From Vreelandella lutescens (GTDB taxonomy: Bacteria > Pseudomonadota > Gammaproteobacteria > Pseudomonadales > Halomonadaceae), in assembly GCF_014640815.1 (NCBI RefSeq), contig NZ_BMHM01000006.1, positions 62,001 to 126,000 of the forward strand: a stretch of 64,000 bases of DNA. The letters are read 5' to 3'. A model generated the notes under the pieces. The model was not told where the DNA came from, made no database searches, and saw only the letters and a program-made list of their open reading frames with translations. The translations under genes were made by a program, and so were the position numbers. Below are positions 34,945 through 44,163 of this stretch, in pieces. The first letter of the stretch is position 1, and each line of letters opens with the position of its first letter.

Positions 34945-35795
34945 GAAGCCTCACGTAGTGGGGAGGTGGGATAACGGCTCAGTGCTTCCAGTGTTAGCAA
35001 TTCAAGCTCGATATCCATTAGCGGTTTATGTTCCGTCTGCGCATTATCTGGTAATGCAGCCAGCAGCAAAGAGCGCCGTTTCGCTGCGTCGCCTGGGGTG
35101 CGCGATAGCATGAGAGTTGCCAGCGTAGTGCTGTTGAGACGATAGACGTTTTCAAAATCGTAGGTGATCTCGCACAGCTTCTGCGCTACCGGCCACAGCT
35201 GATGCCGTCTGACCTGAATGACCAGCACCTCAGCATAAATCGCCTCCCGCTCAGAGCGCGTTTGTTCGCGGGTCAAATCACGCAGCAATTGCTCTCCAGC
35301 CCAAAGGTTTAAGCCGGGGATTAAACGCAGCCGTTGGCGAATGGTGCCGTTCATATTGAGTAGCTGATGGGTGCGTGCCATCGCCAACAAGCTCAGCGTT
35401 GCCAGCGCCAATGTCAGCATCAACCATTCGGGGAGCGACATGAGCGGCGCAATGATTAAACAGCTGGCAAACGCGGCGCAGCCGTTGAAAACAGCGGCCC
35501 AGCGGTGTTGGGGTAGCATAAATACCGCGCCCCAAGCCCAAATCAGCAGCGCGTGTCGTTCAGGTTCAACAGCAATGAGGCCAAGCAGTAGCGTACCCGC
35601 TAGCATTTGCCAGGGTAAGCCCCGTGAGCGTCGGTGGCTGAAGTCTAATGCCAGCGCAGTAATTAAGAGCCATCCAATGGAAAGCCATAGCAGTAGCGCG
35701 GCGCCAGGAGCGGCGGTGGGCGTCCAGAAGCATAAAGCCACGGCAGCGGCGAGCAGGTTGGCTCTTAGCAGGCTGATTTTGTATTTACTTTGCAT
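34941..35795 (-). CDS. Polytopic membrane protein, possible second degenerate GGDEF-like
   Basis: This is a 284-aa protein with about five hydrophobic helices in residues 8-145 and a charged cytoplasmic C-terminal half. That half starts like a cyclase domain (GLNLWAGEQLLRDLTREQTRSERE) and shows strands resembling it (AEVLVIQVRRHQLWPV; NVYRLNSTTLATLML), but no GGDEF motif is left. It has the same layout as the following gene, so the two look like a diverged pair. First gene of the three-gene operon; its ATG at 35795 is 151 bases from divergent proA. The function is unknown. Confidence 0.6.
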   Translation of the reverse strand: MQSKYKISLLRANLLAAAVALCFWTPTAAPGAALLLWLSIGWLLITALALDFSHRRSRGLPWQMLAGTLLLGLIAVEPERHALLIWAWGAVFMLPQHRWAAVFNGCAAFASCLIIAPLMSLPEWLMLTLALATLSLLAMARTHQLLNMNGTIRQRLRLIPGLNLWAGEQLLRDLTREQTRSEREAIYAEVLVIQVRRHQLWPVAQKLCEITYDFENVYRLNSTTLATLMLSRTPGDAAKRRSLLLAALPDNAQTEHKPLMDIELELLTLEALSRYPTSPLREAS

Positions 35796-35946
35796 GGTGG
35801 CTTACTATCTACCTGATGGCGAATGGCCTCGTGAGCAGTAGCATAACGCATTGCTTGGCCTCATCCTTTTATTCACTCAGTATAATGTTCATTTGGTGTA
35901 TTACACGCCTACTTACTTGGCAACGCTCAAGACATAGGGAGATCGT

Positions 35947-37254
35947 ATGCGCGGTTCTGATGCATTCCAACAAGACGCCCAACACCATCTGGCTGCAGGG
36001 GATGTACCCGCGTATATGCAAACGCTCGGGCAGAGTGCCCGTGCTGCTGCCAGTGCGCTGCGTCGCGCCGATACACAGGTGAAAAATCAAGCGCTGGCGG
36101 CCATGGCGCAACAGTTAGACGCCGCTCGCCGCGATATCTTACAAGCCAATGCTGAAGACATGCAGCGCGGAAGAGAAAATGGGCTAGATAGCGCGCTGCT
36201 CGACCGCCTAGCGCTCAATGACCAGCGCATCGATGCAATGATTGAAGGGCTGCGCCAAGTGGCGGCGCTGCCTGACCCGGTGGGTGAAATTGATGGCATG
36301 AGCTACCGCCCTAGCGGTATCCAAGTGGGTAAAATGCGTGTGCCGCTGGGGGTGATTGGCATTATTTACGAGTCGCGCCCCAATGTGACCATTGAGGCGG
36401 CTAGCTTGTGTCTAAAGTCAGGTAATGCGTGTGTCTTGCGGGGAGGTTCTGAAGCCAGCGCCTCAAACGCAGCACTTAGCCGCTGCCTTCAGGCAGGGCT
36501 TGCCGATGCTGGCCTGCCCGCGGGCAGTGTGCAGGTGGTAGCCACGACTGATCGCGCCGCCGTGGGTGAAATGATCAGTATGCCTGCTTATATTGACGTG
36601 ATTATTCCACGTGGCGGTAAGTCGTTGATTGAGCGAATTTCTCGCGAGGCAAAAGTGCCGGTTATCAAGCATTTGGACGGCGTATGTCACGTCTACATCG
36701 ATACCACCGCGGACCCTGCCAAAGCGTTAGCGATTGCCGTTAATGCCAAAACGCACCGCTATGGCACCTGCAACACCATGGAAACGCTGCTGGTTGATGC
36801 CCCGATTGCCGATATTTTGCTGCCAGAGCTTGCCCGCGCCTATGCCGAGCATGAAGTTGAGCTGCGTGGTTGTGAGCGAACGCTAGCGCTGCTTCTTCAG
36901 GCGGTTCCGGCTACAGAGGATGATTGGCACGCGGAGTACTTGGCGCCCATTCTGGCGATTAAAATTGTCGATGGGATGGAAGAGGCCATTGAGCACATCG
37001 AACGCTTTGGCTCTCACCATACCGATGCCATTGTGACCCAAGACTACTCGCTAGCGCGGCGCTTTATGGCGGAGGTGGATTCAAGCTCGGTGATTGTGAA
37101 TGCCTCGACCCGCTTTGCAGATGGGTTTGAGTATGGGTTAGGCGCTGAAATTGGGATTTCCACCGATAAGCTCCACGCCCGTGGCCCGGTCGGGCTAGAG
37201 GGTTTGACGACGCAAAAATACATCGTATTTGGTGATGGTCAGGTTAGACAATGA
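35947..37254 (+). CDS. proA: Glutamate-5-semialdehyde dehydrogenase (gamma-glutamyl phosphate reductase)
   Basis: ProA reduces gamma-glutamyl phosphate to glutamate semialdehyde with NADPH in proline synthesis, a route that matters in osmotolerant bacteria. The 435-aa protein has the family start ([19 protein letters not shown]), the [18 protein letters not shown] and [16 protein letters not shown] segments, and the catalytic cysteine in [11 protein letters not shown]. It is about 15 residues longer at the N-terminus than E. coli ProA. The ATG has AGGGAG upstream, and a TATAAT box lies at 35881. It overlaps nadD by four bases; proB is not in this window. Confidence 0.95.
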   Translation: MRGSDAFQQDAQHHLAAGDVPAYMQTLGQSARAAASALRRADTQVKNQALAAMAQQLDAARRDILQANAEDMQRGRENGLDSALLDRLALNDQRIDAMIEGLRQVAALPDPVGEIDGMSYRPSGIQVGKMRVPLGVIGIIYESRPNVTIEAASLCLKSGNACVLRGGSEASASNAALSRCLQAGLADAGLPAGSVQVVATTDRAAVGEMISMPAYIDVIIPRGGKSLIERISREAKVPVIKHLDGVCHVYIDTTADPAKALAIAVNAKTHRYGTCNTMETLLVDAPIADILLPELARAYAEHEVELRGCERTLALLLQAVPATEDDWHAEYLAPILAIKIVDGMEEAIEHIERFGSHHTDAIVTQDYSLARRFMAEVDSSSVIVNASTRFADGFEYGLGAEIGISTDKLHARGPVGLEGLTTQKYIVFGDGQVRQ

Positions 37255-37925
37255 GTGATACGCCAAGCCCTGCTAAGCCCCTGCGAATAGGCATGCTAGG
37301 CGGGACGTTTGATCCCGTACATAACGGCCATCTGCGCAGCGCCATGGAAGTGCGCGAAGTGTTGGGGCTCGATACGCTGCATATGGTGCCCGCACCGCAG
37401 CCGCCCTTACGAGACATGCCGCAGGTATCGGCTGCCCAGCGCTTGGCGCTATTAACCGCAGGGATTGGCGATACGCCAGGATTGTTGGCAGATGATCGTG
37501 AGCTGCATCGCAAAGGTCCTTCATATAGCGTGGATACGCTGGCGGAGCTCCGCCAGCAGTATGGCGAGAAAGTGCCGTTAGTGATGGTGATTGGCTTTGA
37601 TGCTTTTTTGCGTTTGGCGCAGTGGGATCGAGCCGAGCAGCTGTTTGAGTTGGCGCACTTGGTAGTCATTGCTCGCCCAGGTTATCAATCTCCTTGGCCG
37701 TGCTCATTAAAGGAACTGGTGGGCGATCGTGCAGTCGATAGTGTGGCTACCATGATGCAGCATGCGCGGGGAAGCCTACTCATGTTGGAGTTGCCATCAT
37801 TAATGACGATCTCAGCTACGTATATTCGCCAGCGTCTAAGTGACGGTAAAAGCGTGCGTTATCTGGTCCCGGAGGCTGTTGAGCAAGCTATTTTTCATCA
37901 AGGGCTTTATCAATCCAGCGAATAG
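37251..37925 (+). CDS. nadD: Nicotinate-nucleotide adenylyltransferase
   Basis: NadD adenylates nicotinate mononucleotide in NAD synthesis. The 224-aa protein has the nucleotidyltransferase motif [11 protein letters not shown] (residues 17-27) and the C-terminal [10 protein letters not shown] (ISxTxIR). The usual proA-nadD-rsfS-rlmH order is present, with the ATG overlapping the proA stop. Confidence 0.95.
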   Translation: MSDTPSPAKPLRIGMLGGTFDPVHNGHLRSAMEVREVLGLDTLHMVPAPQPPLRDMPQVSAAQRLALLTAGIGDTPGLLADDRELHRKGPSYSVDTLAELRQQYGEKVPLVMVIGFDAFLRLAQWDRAEQLFELAHLVVIARPGYQSPWPCSLKELVGDRAVDSVATMMQHARGSLLMLELPSLMTISATYIRQRLSDGKSVRYLVPEAVEQAIFHQGLYQSSE

Positions 37926-38041
37926 CGCTGGCAGTCGTGAAAGAAGCCGTTACAATGGCCCGCTTACAGGCTGACGCCACTCGAAATACCGACGTTAGAA
38001 ACGACACTCGATACCACCACAAGGGGTTGTCTTCAGGAGTT

Positions 38042-38428
38042 ATGCACATCGATACACTGAAAAACCTAGCGATTGACGCGCTAGAAGAGCTCAAAGCACG
38101 CGATATTACCCAACTCGACGTTGCCAAATTAACCGAAGTGACCGACCTCATGCTGATAGCGAGCGGTACTTCTACCCGTCATGTGGCCGCACTTGCTCAA
38201 AATGTTGTCGAAAAAGCCAAGGCCTCCGGCCTACACCTCCGCGGTGTTGAAGGCGGTGACAACGCCGATTGGGTCCTGGTTGACCTAGGCGATGTAGTGG
38301 TTCACATCATGCTTCCTGAAGCCCGTGCATTGTATGACCTGGAACGCCTGTGGGCGGATCTGCCAAACGATGCGGGTGCCATCAGTGAGTCGCTGAAAAA
38401 GTTTGAAGAGCGAGCCACGATGTCATGA
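38042..38428 (+). CDS. rsfS: Ribosome silencing factor RsfS
   Basis: RsfS binds ribosomal protein uL14 and prevents 30S-50S joining in slow growth. The 128-aa protein has the full family pattern (LDVAKLTEVTDLMLIASGTSTRHVAALA, EGGDNADWVLVDLGDVVVHIMLPEARALYDLERLW). I start at the ATG at 38042, which follows AGGAG closely; an upstream start at 37937 would add 35 unconserved residues. It overlaps rlmH by four bases. Confidence 0.94.
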   Translation: MHIDTLKNLAIDALEELKARDITQLDVAKLTEVTDLMLIASGTSTRHVAALAQNVVEKAKASGLHLRGVEGGDNADWVLVDLGDVVVHIMLPEARALYDLERLWADLPNDAGAISESLKKFEERATMS

Positions 38429-38892
38429 GGATTCGGCTGTTAGCGGTAGGCACGAAAATGCCAGCATGGGTGGAACAAGGTGTTGAAACCTACCGCAAGC
38501 GGCTCCCTCGGGACTTCACGCTGGAAATCGAAGAAATTGCGCTAGGTCAGCGCGGCAAAAATGCTGACATCGCGAAAGCTCGCGCGCAGGAAGCGCAGCG
38601 CATTCGTGAAAAGCTGCGTGGTGATGAAATTGTGGTGGCACTGGAAGTCAAGGGCAAGCCCTGGACCACGGAACAGCTAGCCCAAGAAGCGAATGCTTGG
38701 CGGACGGAAGGGCGTGACGTAGTGCTGTTGGTGGGTGGCCCGGATGGCTTAGAGCCGGCGCTGTCTGCCATGGCGGATAAAGCTTGGTCACTCTCGCCGC
38801 TTACACTACCGCACCCGCTTGTACGAATTATGTTGGCAGAGCAGTTATATCGCGCTTGGACATTGTTAGTGGGTCACCCTTATCACCGCTAG
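38425..38892 (+). CDS. rlmH: 23S rRNA (pseudouridine-1915-N3)-methyltransferase
   Basis: RlmH is a SPOUT methyltransferase acting on pseudouridine 1915 in helix 69. The 155-aa protein has the SAM-binding block [11 protein letters not shown] and the C-terminal signature [24 protein letters not shown]. The length is exactly that of the E. coli enzyme. Its ATG overlaps the rsfS stop. Confidence 0.96.
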   Translation: [155 protein letters not shown]

Positions 38893-38987
38893 TGAATTGT
38901 CACCCGGCTGATTATCTCCCGGTATATTACGTGTTACTCCCACCGGGCTGCCGCCTTTATTGTTTGCCTTGAGAGTCGTCTGTTGCC

Positions 38988-40895
38988 ATGCCCCAGCGCC
39001 GTGACACGCTAAAAAATCCTGAGCAAGAGCTACGTATTTTCCGTGTCAGGGCGCTGCTTGCCGTCTTGGTGGTGGTGGTGCTGACGAGTTTGCTAGTCAG
39101 CCGTCTTGGCTACTTGCAAATCGTACAGCACGACTTATACAGCACACGCTCTGAAAAGAATCGGGTTCGTGTTGAGCCGCTTCCGCCTAACCGCGGGCTC
39201 ATCTACGACCGCAACGGTGCGCTGTTGGCAGAAAATCGTCCTACCTACAACCTTACCCTCGTACGCGAGCGTGTTGATGATTTAGATGACACGCTGGCCC
39301 TGCTGGTAGATTTATTAGAACTACCCGAAGAAGAGATTGAGGCGTTCCAAATACGCTCTCGTCAGCGCCAGCGCCCCTTCCAACCAGCGCTGCTGATGAG
39401 TGATCTCAGTGAAGAGCAGATCGCGCGGCTAGCGGTGAATCGCCACCAGTTACCGGGGGTTGAAGTAGAAGCCCAACTGCTGCGCTATTACCCGGATGCT
39501 GAAGTGATGGCCCATGCGTTAGGCTACGTGGGGCGCATTAACGCCGAAGAGCTCGAAACCCTAGATACCGGACGCTACGCGGGTACGCATTTTATTGGTA
39601 AGACCGGGGTTGAGCGTTTCTACGAAACCGAGCTGCACGGCGAAGCAGGCCTACGCAAAGTGGAAACCAACGCCCGTGGTCGCGTGCTGCGTGAGCTTGG
39701 CCGAACCGATCCGGTGCCGGGCGCTAACTTAACGTTAACGCTTGATCGCTCCCTGCAAATGCTGGCCTATGAGCTGCTCGATGGCCGGCGCGGCTCTATT
39801 GTTGCCATCGTGCCAGATACCGGCGAAATTTTAGCGATGGTGTCAACGCCTGGCTTTGACAGTAATCAGTTTGTGACCGGTATCGATGTGGCCTCTTACC
39901 GAGCGTTGCAGGAGGACATCGATCTGCCGTTGTTTAACCGTGCTATTCGCGGTCACTATCCACCGGGTTCTACCATCAAGCCATTTCTCGCGTTGGCCGG
40001 CTTAGTCGAGGGTGTGATCACCCCCGACAGCACGATCAGTGACCCCGGTTTCTATCAGTTGCCTAATGACTCCCGGCGCTACCGAAACTGGCTACGTTGG
40101 GGGCATGGTCGTGTCGATATGGAGCGCTCCATAGCCGTCTCTAACAACACGTATTACTACTCGTTAGCCCATGACTTAGGAATCGATAAGCTCCATGAGC
40201 AGATGACCAACTTTGGCTTTGGCCAGCGGGTAGCTCACGATGTGCAGGGTGAAAGTACCGGTCTCATGCCTTCTCGGGACTGGAAGCGTGCCCGCTTCAA
40301 CCAGCCGTGGTACCCAGGTGAAACGCTCTCAGTGGGCATTGGTCAAGGCTACTGGCAGGTCACGCCTTTGCAGTTGGCCAGCGCCACGGCTGCTCTGGCG
40401 AACCGCGGTCACTGGGTAAAACCGCGCCTTGCGCTGCGTATTGGCGAAGACCCCGTGCCCGAAGACTTGCCCGATACGCTGCCTGATATTCAGCTCGCCA
40501 ACGATAATTGGTGGAATCGTGTCTACAGCGGTATGGAAAAGGTTCTCAACGGGAGCGAGGGCACGGCTCGTCGCACCGGCGTAGGACTTGAGTACCGGAT
40601 GGGCGGTAAATCGGGCACGGCACAGGTGTTTTCGCTGGGCCAAGATCAGCGCTATAACGCTGATGAGCTAGAAGAGCGGCTACGTGACCACGCGCTCTTT
40701 ATGGCGTTTGCTCCCATTGAAGATCCGCAAATTGCGGTCTCTGTGATTGTGGAAAATGCCGGAGGGGGGAGTACTCACGCGGCCCATTTGGCCCGCGCAA
40801 TGACAGATGCTTGGTTGTTAGAAGATGAGGCCCCTGAAGTTGACGAAGTCAAAGAGGTGCTAGAAGCGGATACTGCCAACGTGGAGGGCAACTAA
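38988..40895 (+). CDS. mrdA: Penicillin-binding protein 2 (elongasome transpeptidase)
   Basis: PBP2 crosslinks peptidoglycan during rod elongation together with RodA. The 635-aa protein has one N-terminal membrane helix (LLAVLVVVVLTSLLVSRLGYL), the dimerisation region (PPNRGLIYDRNGALLAENRPTYNL) and a transpeptidase domain with SxxK (PGSTIKPF), SxN (SNNTYYY) and KSGT (GGKSGTAQVF) in order. An acidic 25-residue tail follows. RodA starts three bases downstream. It is the first gene of the mrdA-rodA-mltB-rlpA set. Confidence 0.96.
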   Translation: MPQRRDTLKNPEQELRIFRVRALLAVLVVVVLTSLLVSRLGYLQIVQHDLYSTRSEKNRVRVEPLPPNRGLIYDRNGALLAENRPTYNLTLVRERVDDLDDTLALLVDLLELPEEEIEAFQIRSRQRQRPFQPALLMSDLSEEQIARLAVNRHQLPGVEVEAQLLRYYPDAEVMAHALGYVGRINAEELETLDTGRYAGTHFIGKTGVERFYETELHGEAGLRKVETNARGRVLRELGRTDPVPGANLTLTLDRSLQMLAYELLDGRRGSIVAIVPDTGEILAMVSTPGFDSNQFVTGIDVASYRALQEDIDLPLFNRAIRGHYPPGSTIKPFLALAGLVEGVITPDSTISDPGFYQLPNDSRRYRNWLRWGHGRVDMERSIAVSNNTYYYSLAHDLGIDKLHEQMTNFGFGQRVAHDVQGESTGLMPSRDWKRARFNQPWYPGETLSVGIGQGYWQVTPLQLASATAALANRGHWVKPRLALRIGEDPVPEDLPDTLPDIQLANDNWWNRVYSGMEKVLNGSEGTARRTGVGLEYRMGGKSGTAQVFSLGQDQRYNADELEERLRDHALFMAFAPIEDPQIAVSVIVENAGGGSTHAAHLARAMTDAWLLEDEAPEVDEVKEVLEADTANVEGN

Positions 40896-40897
40896 CG

Positions 40898-42058
40898 ATG
40901 CCTTGGCAAAGGATTACCCGCTCGCTACGCCGTTACCCCGTTCGGCCGCCAGATAGCGGGATTGCGCGGCGTAAAAGTATTTGGGAACGTATTCATCTTG
41001 ACCCCTGGCTGTTGGGGATGTTGTTAGTCCTCATGGGGGGCGGCTTACTGGTGCTTTATAGTGCCTCTGGACAGCGCATTGATGCTGTTATCGCCCAAGC
41101 CATGCGCTTTGGTATTGCGCTTTCTGGCATGCTGATTATCGCCCAATTTTCTCCTTCCACTTTTCTTCGCTGGGCACCTCTGGCTTATGGCGTGGGGCTG
41201 GCGATGCTAGTGGCGGTCGAAATTGCAGGCGATGTTGGGATGGGGGCCAAGCGCTGGCTAGAAATTCCAGGGGTCATCCGGTTTCAGCCCTCTGAAATGA
41301 TGAAGCTAGCGGTACCTCTGATGGTTGCTGCCTACCTAAATCGCTGCCAGTTACCGCCTCGCCTGCGGGATATCGCCGTGTGTGCCGTGATCATTGGCGT
41401 GCCGGTGGTGTTGACGGCGATTCAGCCAGACCTGGGCACCTCGCTTCTGGTGGCTTGTGCCGCGGTGATTGTGGTGCTGCTGGCAGGGCTTTCCTGGAAG
41501 CTCATCGGTTTAGTGGCGGCACTCGGCGCGGCCGGCTTGCCCGTTCTGTGGATGAATATGCACAATTACCAGCGCCAGCGGGTGCTGACGTTTTTAGACC
41601 CCGATAGCGACCCGCTTGGGTCAGGGTGGAACATTATTCAATCTACCACCGCTATTGGCAGCGGCGGACTATGGGGCAAAGGGTGGCTTGAAGGGACACA
41701 GTCTCAGCTTGAGTTTCTTCCCGAGCGGCATACCGACTTTATTATTGCCGTATTGGGGGAGGAGTTTGGTTTAGTAGGAATGCTAGTGCTGCTGACCCTG
41801 TATGTGATGATTGTTGGTCGAGGCTTATGGCTGGCTGCCTCATCGCAAGATACGTTTGGGCGGCTATTTGCTGGCAGTATTATTTTGACGTTTTTTATTT
41901 ATGTATTTGTCAATGTGGGCATGGTGAGTGGAATTTTACCGGTGGTCGGCGTGCCGTTACCCCTGGTGAGTTTTGGCGGGACCTCTAGCGTGACCTTGCT
42001 CGCGGGGTTCGGTATTCTCATGTCCATACACGCCCATCGGCGGTTATTGCCACGTTAA
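40898..42058 (+). CDS. rodA: RodA peptidoglycan glycosyltransferase (SEDS family)
   Basis: RodA polymerises lipid II into glycan strands as the partner of PBP2. The 386-aa protein has about ten helices and the SEDS motifs: GAKRWLEIPGVIRFQPSEMMKL, QPDLGTSLLV, GSGWNIIQST and LPERHTDFIIAVLGEEFG. The catalytic Asp lies in the RQRVLTFLDPDSDPLGSGW loop region. It starts three bases after mrdA and its stop touches the next reading frame. Confidence 0.96.
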   Translation: MPWQRITRSLRRYPVRPPDSGIARRKSIWERIHLDPWLLGMLLVLMGGGLLVLYSASGQRIDAVIAQAMRFGIALSGMLIIAQFSPSTFLRWAPLAYGVGLAMLVAVEIAGDVGMGAKRWLEIPGVIRFQPSEMMKLAVPLMVAAYLNRCQLPPRLRDIAVCAVIIGVPVVLTAIQPDLGTSLLVACAAVIVVLLAGLSWKLIGLVAALGAAGLPVLWMNMHNYQRQRVLTFLDPDSDPLGSGWNIIQSTTAIGSGGLWGKGWLEGTQSQLEFLPERHTDFIIAVLGEEFGLVGMLVLLTLYVMIVGRGLWLAASSQDTFGRLFAGSIILTFFIYVFVNVGMVSGILPVVGVPLPLVSFGGTSSVTLLAGFGILMSIHAHRRLLPR

Positions 42059-42102
42059 TGGTTGAGGCCGTGGTGGTACGTATTCACAGGAGTGGTGAGC
42101 GA

Positions 42103-43128
42103 ATGAACAGGGCGCGAAGAAAAGCAGGTGGTTACGCAATTGCCATGCTAGTAGCGTGTTCGGCCCCTGCGGTATTGGCAGAGGAAGAGATGAGTTTTGA
42201 TCCTCAAGACAATCCGCAGACCCAACAGCTGGTCGAAGAGTTAGCCCAGCAGGGTGTGCCGAGTGAGTGGCTTGAGCAGGCGCTGGCTCAGGCAAGCTAT
42301 CGCCAGGAAGTACTGGATGCGATGGCGGGTGCCGCTGAGCGGCGGCTGCGCTGGTTTGAGTATCGCGCTATTTTCATGACCGAGCAGCGTATTGAAGAGG
42401 GTGCTGCGTTTATGCGCGAGCATGCGGATACGCTCGCTCGTGCAGAGTCAGTATACGGTGTGCCGCCTGAGGTCATCACGGCTATTATCGGCGTTGAAAC
42501 CTACTATGGCCGTCATAAAGGTCGCCACAAGGTGTTAGATTCGCTGGCGACGCTGGCGTTTCATCACCCGGCGCGCGGTGACTTCTTTCGGGGAGAGCTA
42601 GCTGCTTTTCTGACCATTGCTTATCAGCAGGACGTAGCGCCCAGTTCGCTGTACGGCTCCTACGCTGGCGCTATGGGATACCCGCAATTTATTCCCACCA
42701 GCTATCAGGCGTATGCGGTTGATTTTGATGACGACGACAAGCGCGATCTATGGAATAACCCAGTGGACGCTATTGGTAGCGTCGCCAATTATTTTGCCGA
42801 ACACGGCTGGCAGCGTGATGGGTTCATCTATCACGAGGCTGAAGGTCCCGATTCTCGTCCGGATGCGCTGACCTTTAACCAAACAGTGCGGCCTACCACC
42901 ACGGCAGCTGAAGCGGCGGAGCAAGGCGTGGTGACGCAAGCTTCCCTGACTCCTGACACCCCCGTGGTGCCACTGGTGCTAGAGTATGCTGATGGCAATG
43001 AACGCTACCGCCTGGGTGAATACAACTTTTATGTAATTACCCGCTATAACCATAGCCACCTCTATGCCATGGCGGTTGCCGAGCTGGCAGAGGCCATTAA
43101 GCAGCAAGCTGAGGCTGAGCATGACTAA
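42103..43128 (+). CDS. mltB: Lytic transglycosylase MltB
   Basis: MltB cuts glycan strands, giving 1,6-anhydro ends. The 341-aa protein has an N-terminal export signal with a lipobox-like LVAC (AIAMLVACSAPAVLA), a lysozyme-like domain with the catalytic Glu in ITAIIGVETYYGRHKG, and the MltB block YGSYAGAMGYPQFIPTSYQ. An EF-hand-like DFDDDDKRD loop, as in E. coli Slt35, is present. I choose the ATG at 42103 (AGGAG upstream); an ATG at 42058 overlapping the rodA stop lacks a site. It overlaps rlpA by eight bases. Confidence 0.93.
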   Translation: MNRARRKAGGYAIAMLVACSAPAVLAEEEMSFDPQDNPQTQQLVEELAQQGVPSEWLEQALAQASYRQEVLDAMAGAAERRLRWFEYRAIFMTEQRIEEGAAFMREHADTLARAESVYGVPPEVITAIIGVETYYGRHKGRHKVLDSLATLAFHHPARGDFFRGELAAFLTIAYQQDVAPSSLYGSYAGAMGYPQFIPTSYQAYAVDFDDDDKRDLWNNPVDAIGSVANYFAEHGWQRDGFIYHEAEGPDSRPDALTFNQTVRPTTTAAEAAEQGVVTQASLTPDTPVVPLVLEYADGNERYRLGEYNFYVITRYNHSHLYAMAVAELAEAIKQQAEAEHD

Positions 43129-44095
43129 ACTGCGAATCAATATGCGCTACTTAAGCGGCTCCCTGCTATTGGCGGCGATGGTGAGCGGGTGTGCCAGTCA
43201 GCCATCGCCACAGCGGGTAGCGGGTGGCGAGGTAGGTGGTGCAAGCTCTAGCCCTGCGCCTGCTGCACCGGCAGCAGCCAGCGGTGAGCGTTACGCGATG
43301 ACAGGCGATGCCTATCCGGTCGAGCCGCCTGATGTGAGCACCGTGCCAGATGCCGAGCCACGCATCGAGCCACCCTCAAGAGCGGGCAACCGCTCGACTT
43401 ATGAAGTGTGGGGAGAGACCTATCATGTGCTGCCGGATTCACGCGGCTATGCACGCCAGGGAACGGCTTCTTGGTACGGCGAGAAATTTCATGGTTACGC
43501 CACGTCCAACGGTGAAATTTATGACATGTACAAAATGTCTGCTGCTCACCGGTCGCTACCGTTACCTACCTTTGCCCGAGTGACCAGTGTGAGCAATGGC
43601 CGTTCAGTCATTGTGCGCGTTAATGACCGTGGCCCGTTCCACAGTGACCGCGAAATTGACCTCTCTTATGCCGCCGCTGCGCGTCTAGGCATTTTAGATA
43701 ACGGCACCGGTGCGGTACGGGTCGAGGCGATCGATCCAGCGCAATGGTTGGCAGAGCGAGGAGGCAGCAGCAGTGCCACCCAAGCAGCTTCCGCGATGCC
43801 TGCAGCCGCGCCGCGAGAAGCTGCTACCGCATCACGCGCCGCCTCGTCGCCATCAGCTCCTGCGTCTCAACCGTCAGGCGATGTTATTTATCTACAAATT
43901 GCCGCGCTTGGCAGTGTTGAAGGAGCTCAGCAGCTTCAGCAGCGTTTAACGGGCGAATTGCCGCATGGTGTGCGCATTAAAAGCGAGGCGGATGTTCATC
44001 GTGTTCAGGTGGGTCCTGTCAGCCCTGGTCAAGAGGTACAGGCGCGTGCAGAGCTACGCCGTGCAGGCTTTCCCCAAGTGTTTGTCGTGAGATAA
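43121..44095 (+). CDS. rlpA: Septal ring lytic transglycosylase RlpA
   Basis: RlpA is an outer-membrane lipoprotein that in Pseudomonas cuts glycan strands lacking peptide stems. The 324-aa protein has a lipobox (MVSGC), a Pro/Ala/Ser-rich linker, the double-psi beta-barrel (GTASWYGEKFHGYATSNGE, VNDRGPFHSDREIDLS), a second Ala/Pro-rich linker and a C-terminal SPOR domain (IYLQIAALGSVEGAQQL) that binds denuded septal peptidoglycan. The start ATG at 43121 follows GAGG and overlaps the mltB stop; earlier starts would lie inside mltB. Confidence 0.94.
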   Translation: MTKLRINMRYLSGSLLLAAMVSGCASQPSPQRVAGGEVGGASSSPAPAAPAAASGERYAMTGDAYPVEPPDVSTVPDAEPRIEPPSRAGNRSTYEVWGETYHVLPDSRGYARQGTASWYGEKFHGYATSNGEIYDMYKMSAAHRSLPLPTFARVTSVSNGRSVIVRVNDRGPFHSDREIDLSYAAAARLGILDNGTGAVRVEAIDPAQWLAERGGSSSATQAASAMPAAAPREAATASRAASSPSAPASQPSGDVIYLQIAALGSVEGAQQLQQRLTGELPHGVRIKSEADVHRVQVGPVSPGQEVQARAELRRAGFPQVFVVR

Positions 44096-44163
44096 TGCCT
44101 CTTAGCAGGTGCCCGAGTGGCGTTTAACGCGCCGCCATTTTCTTTGTTAGTGAGAAGTTTGTG

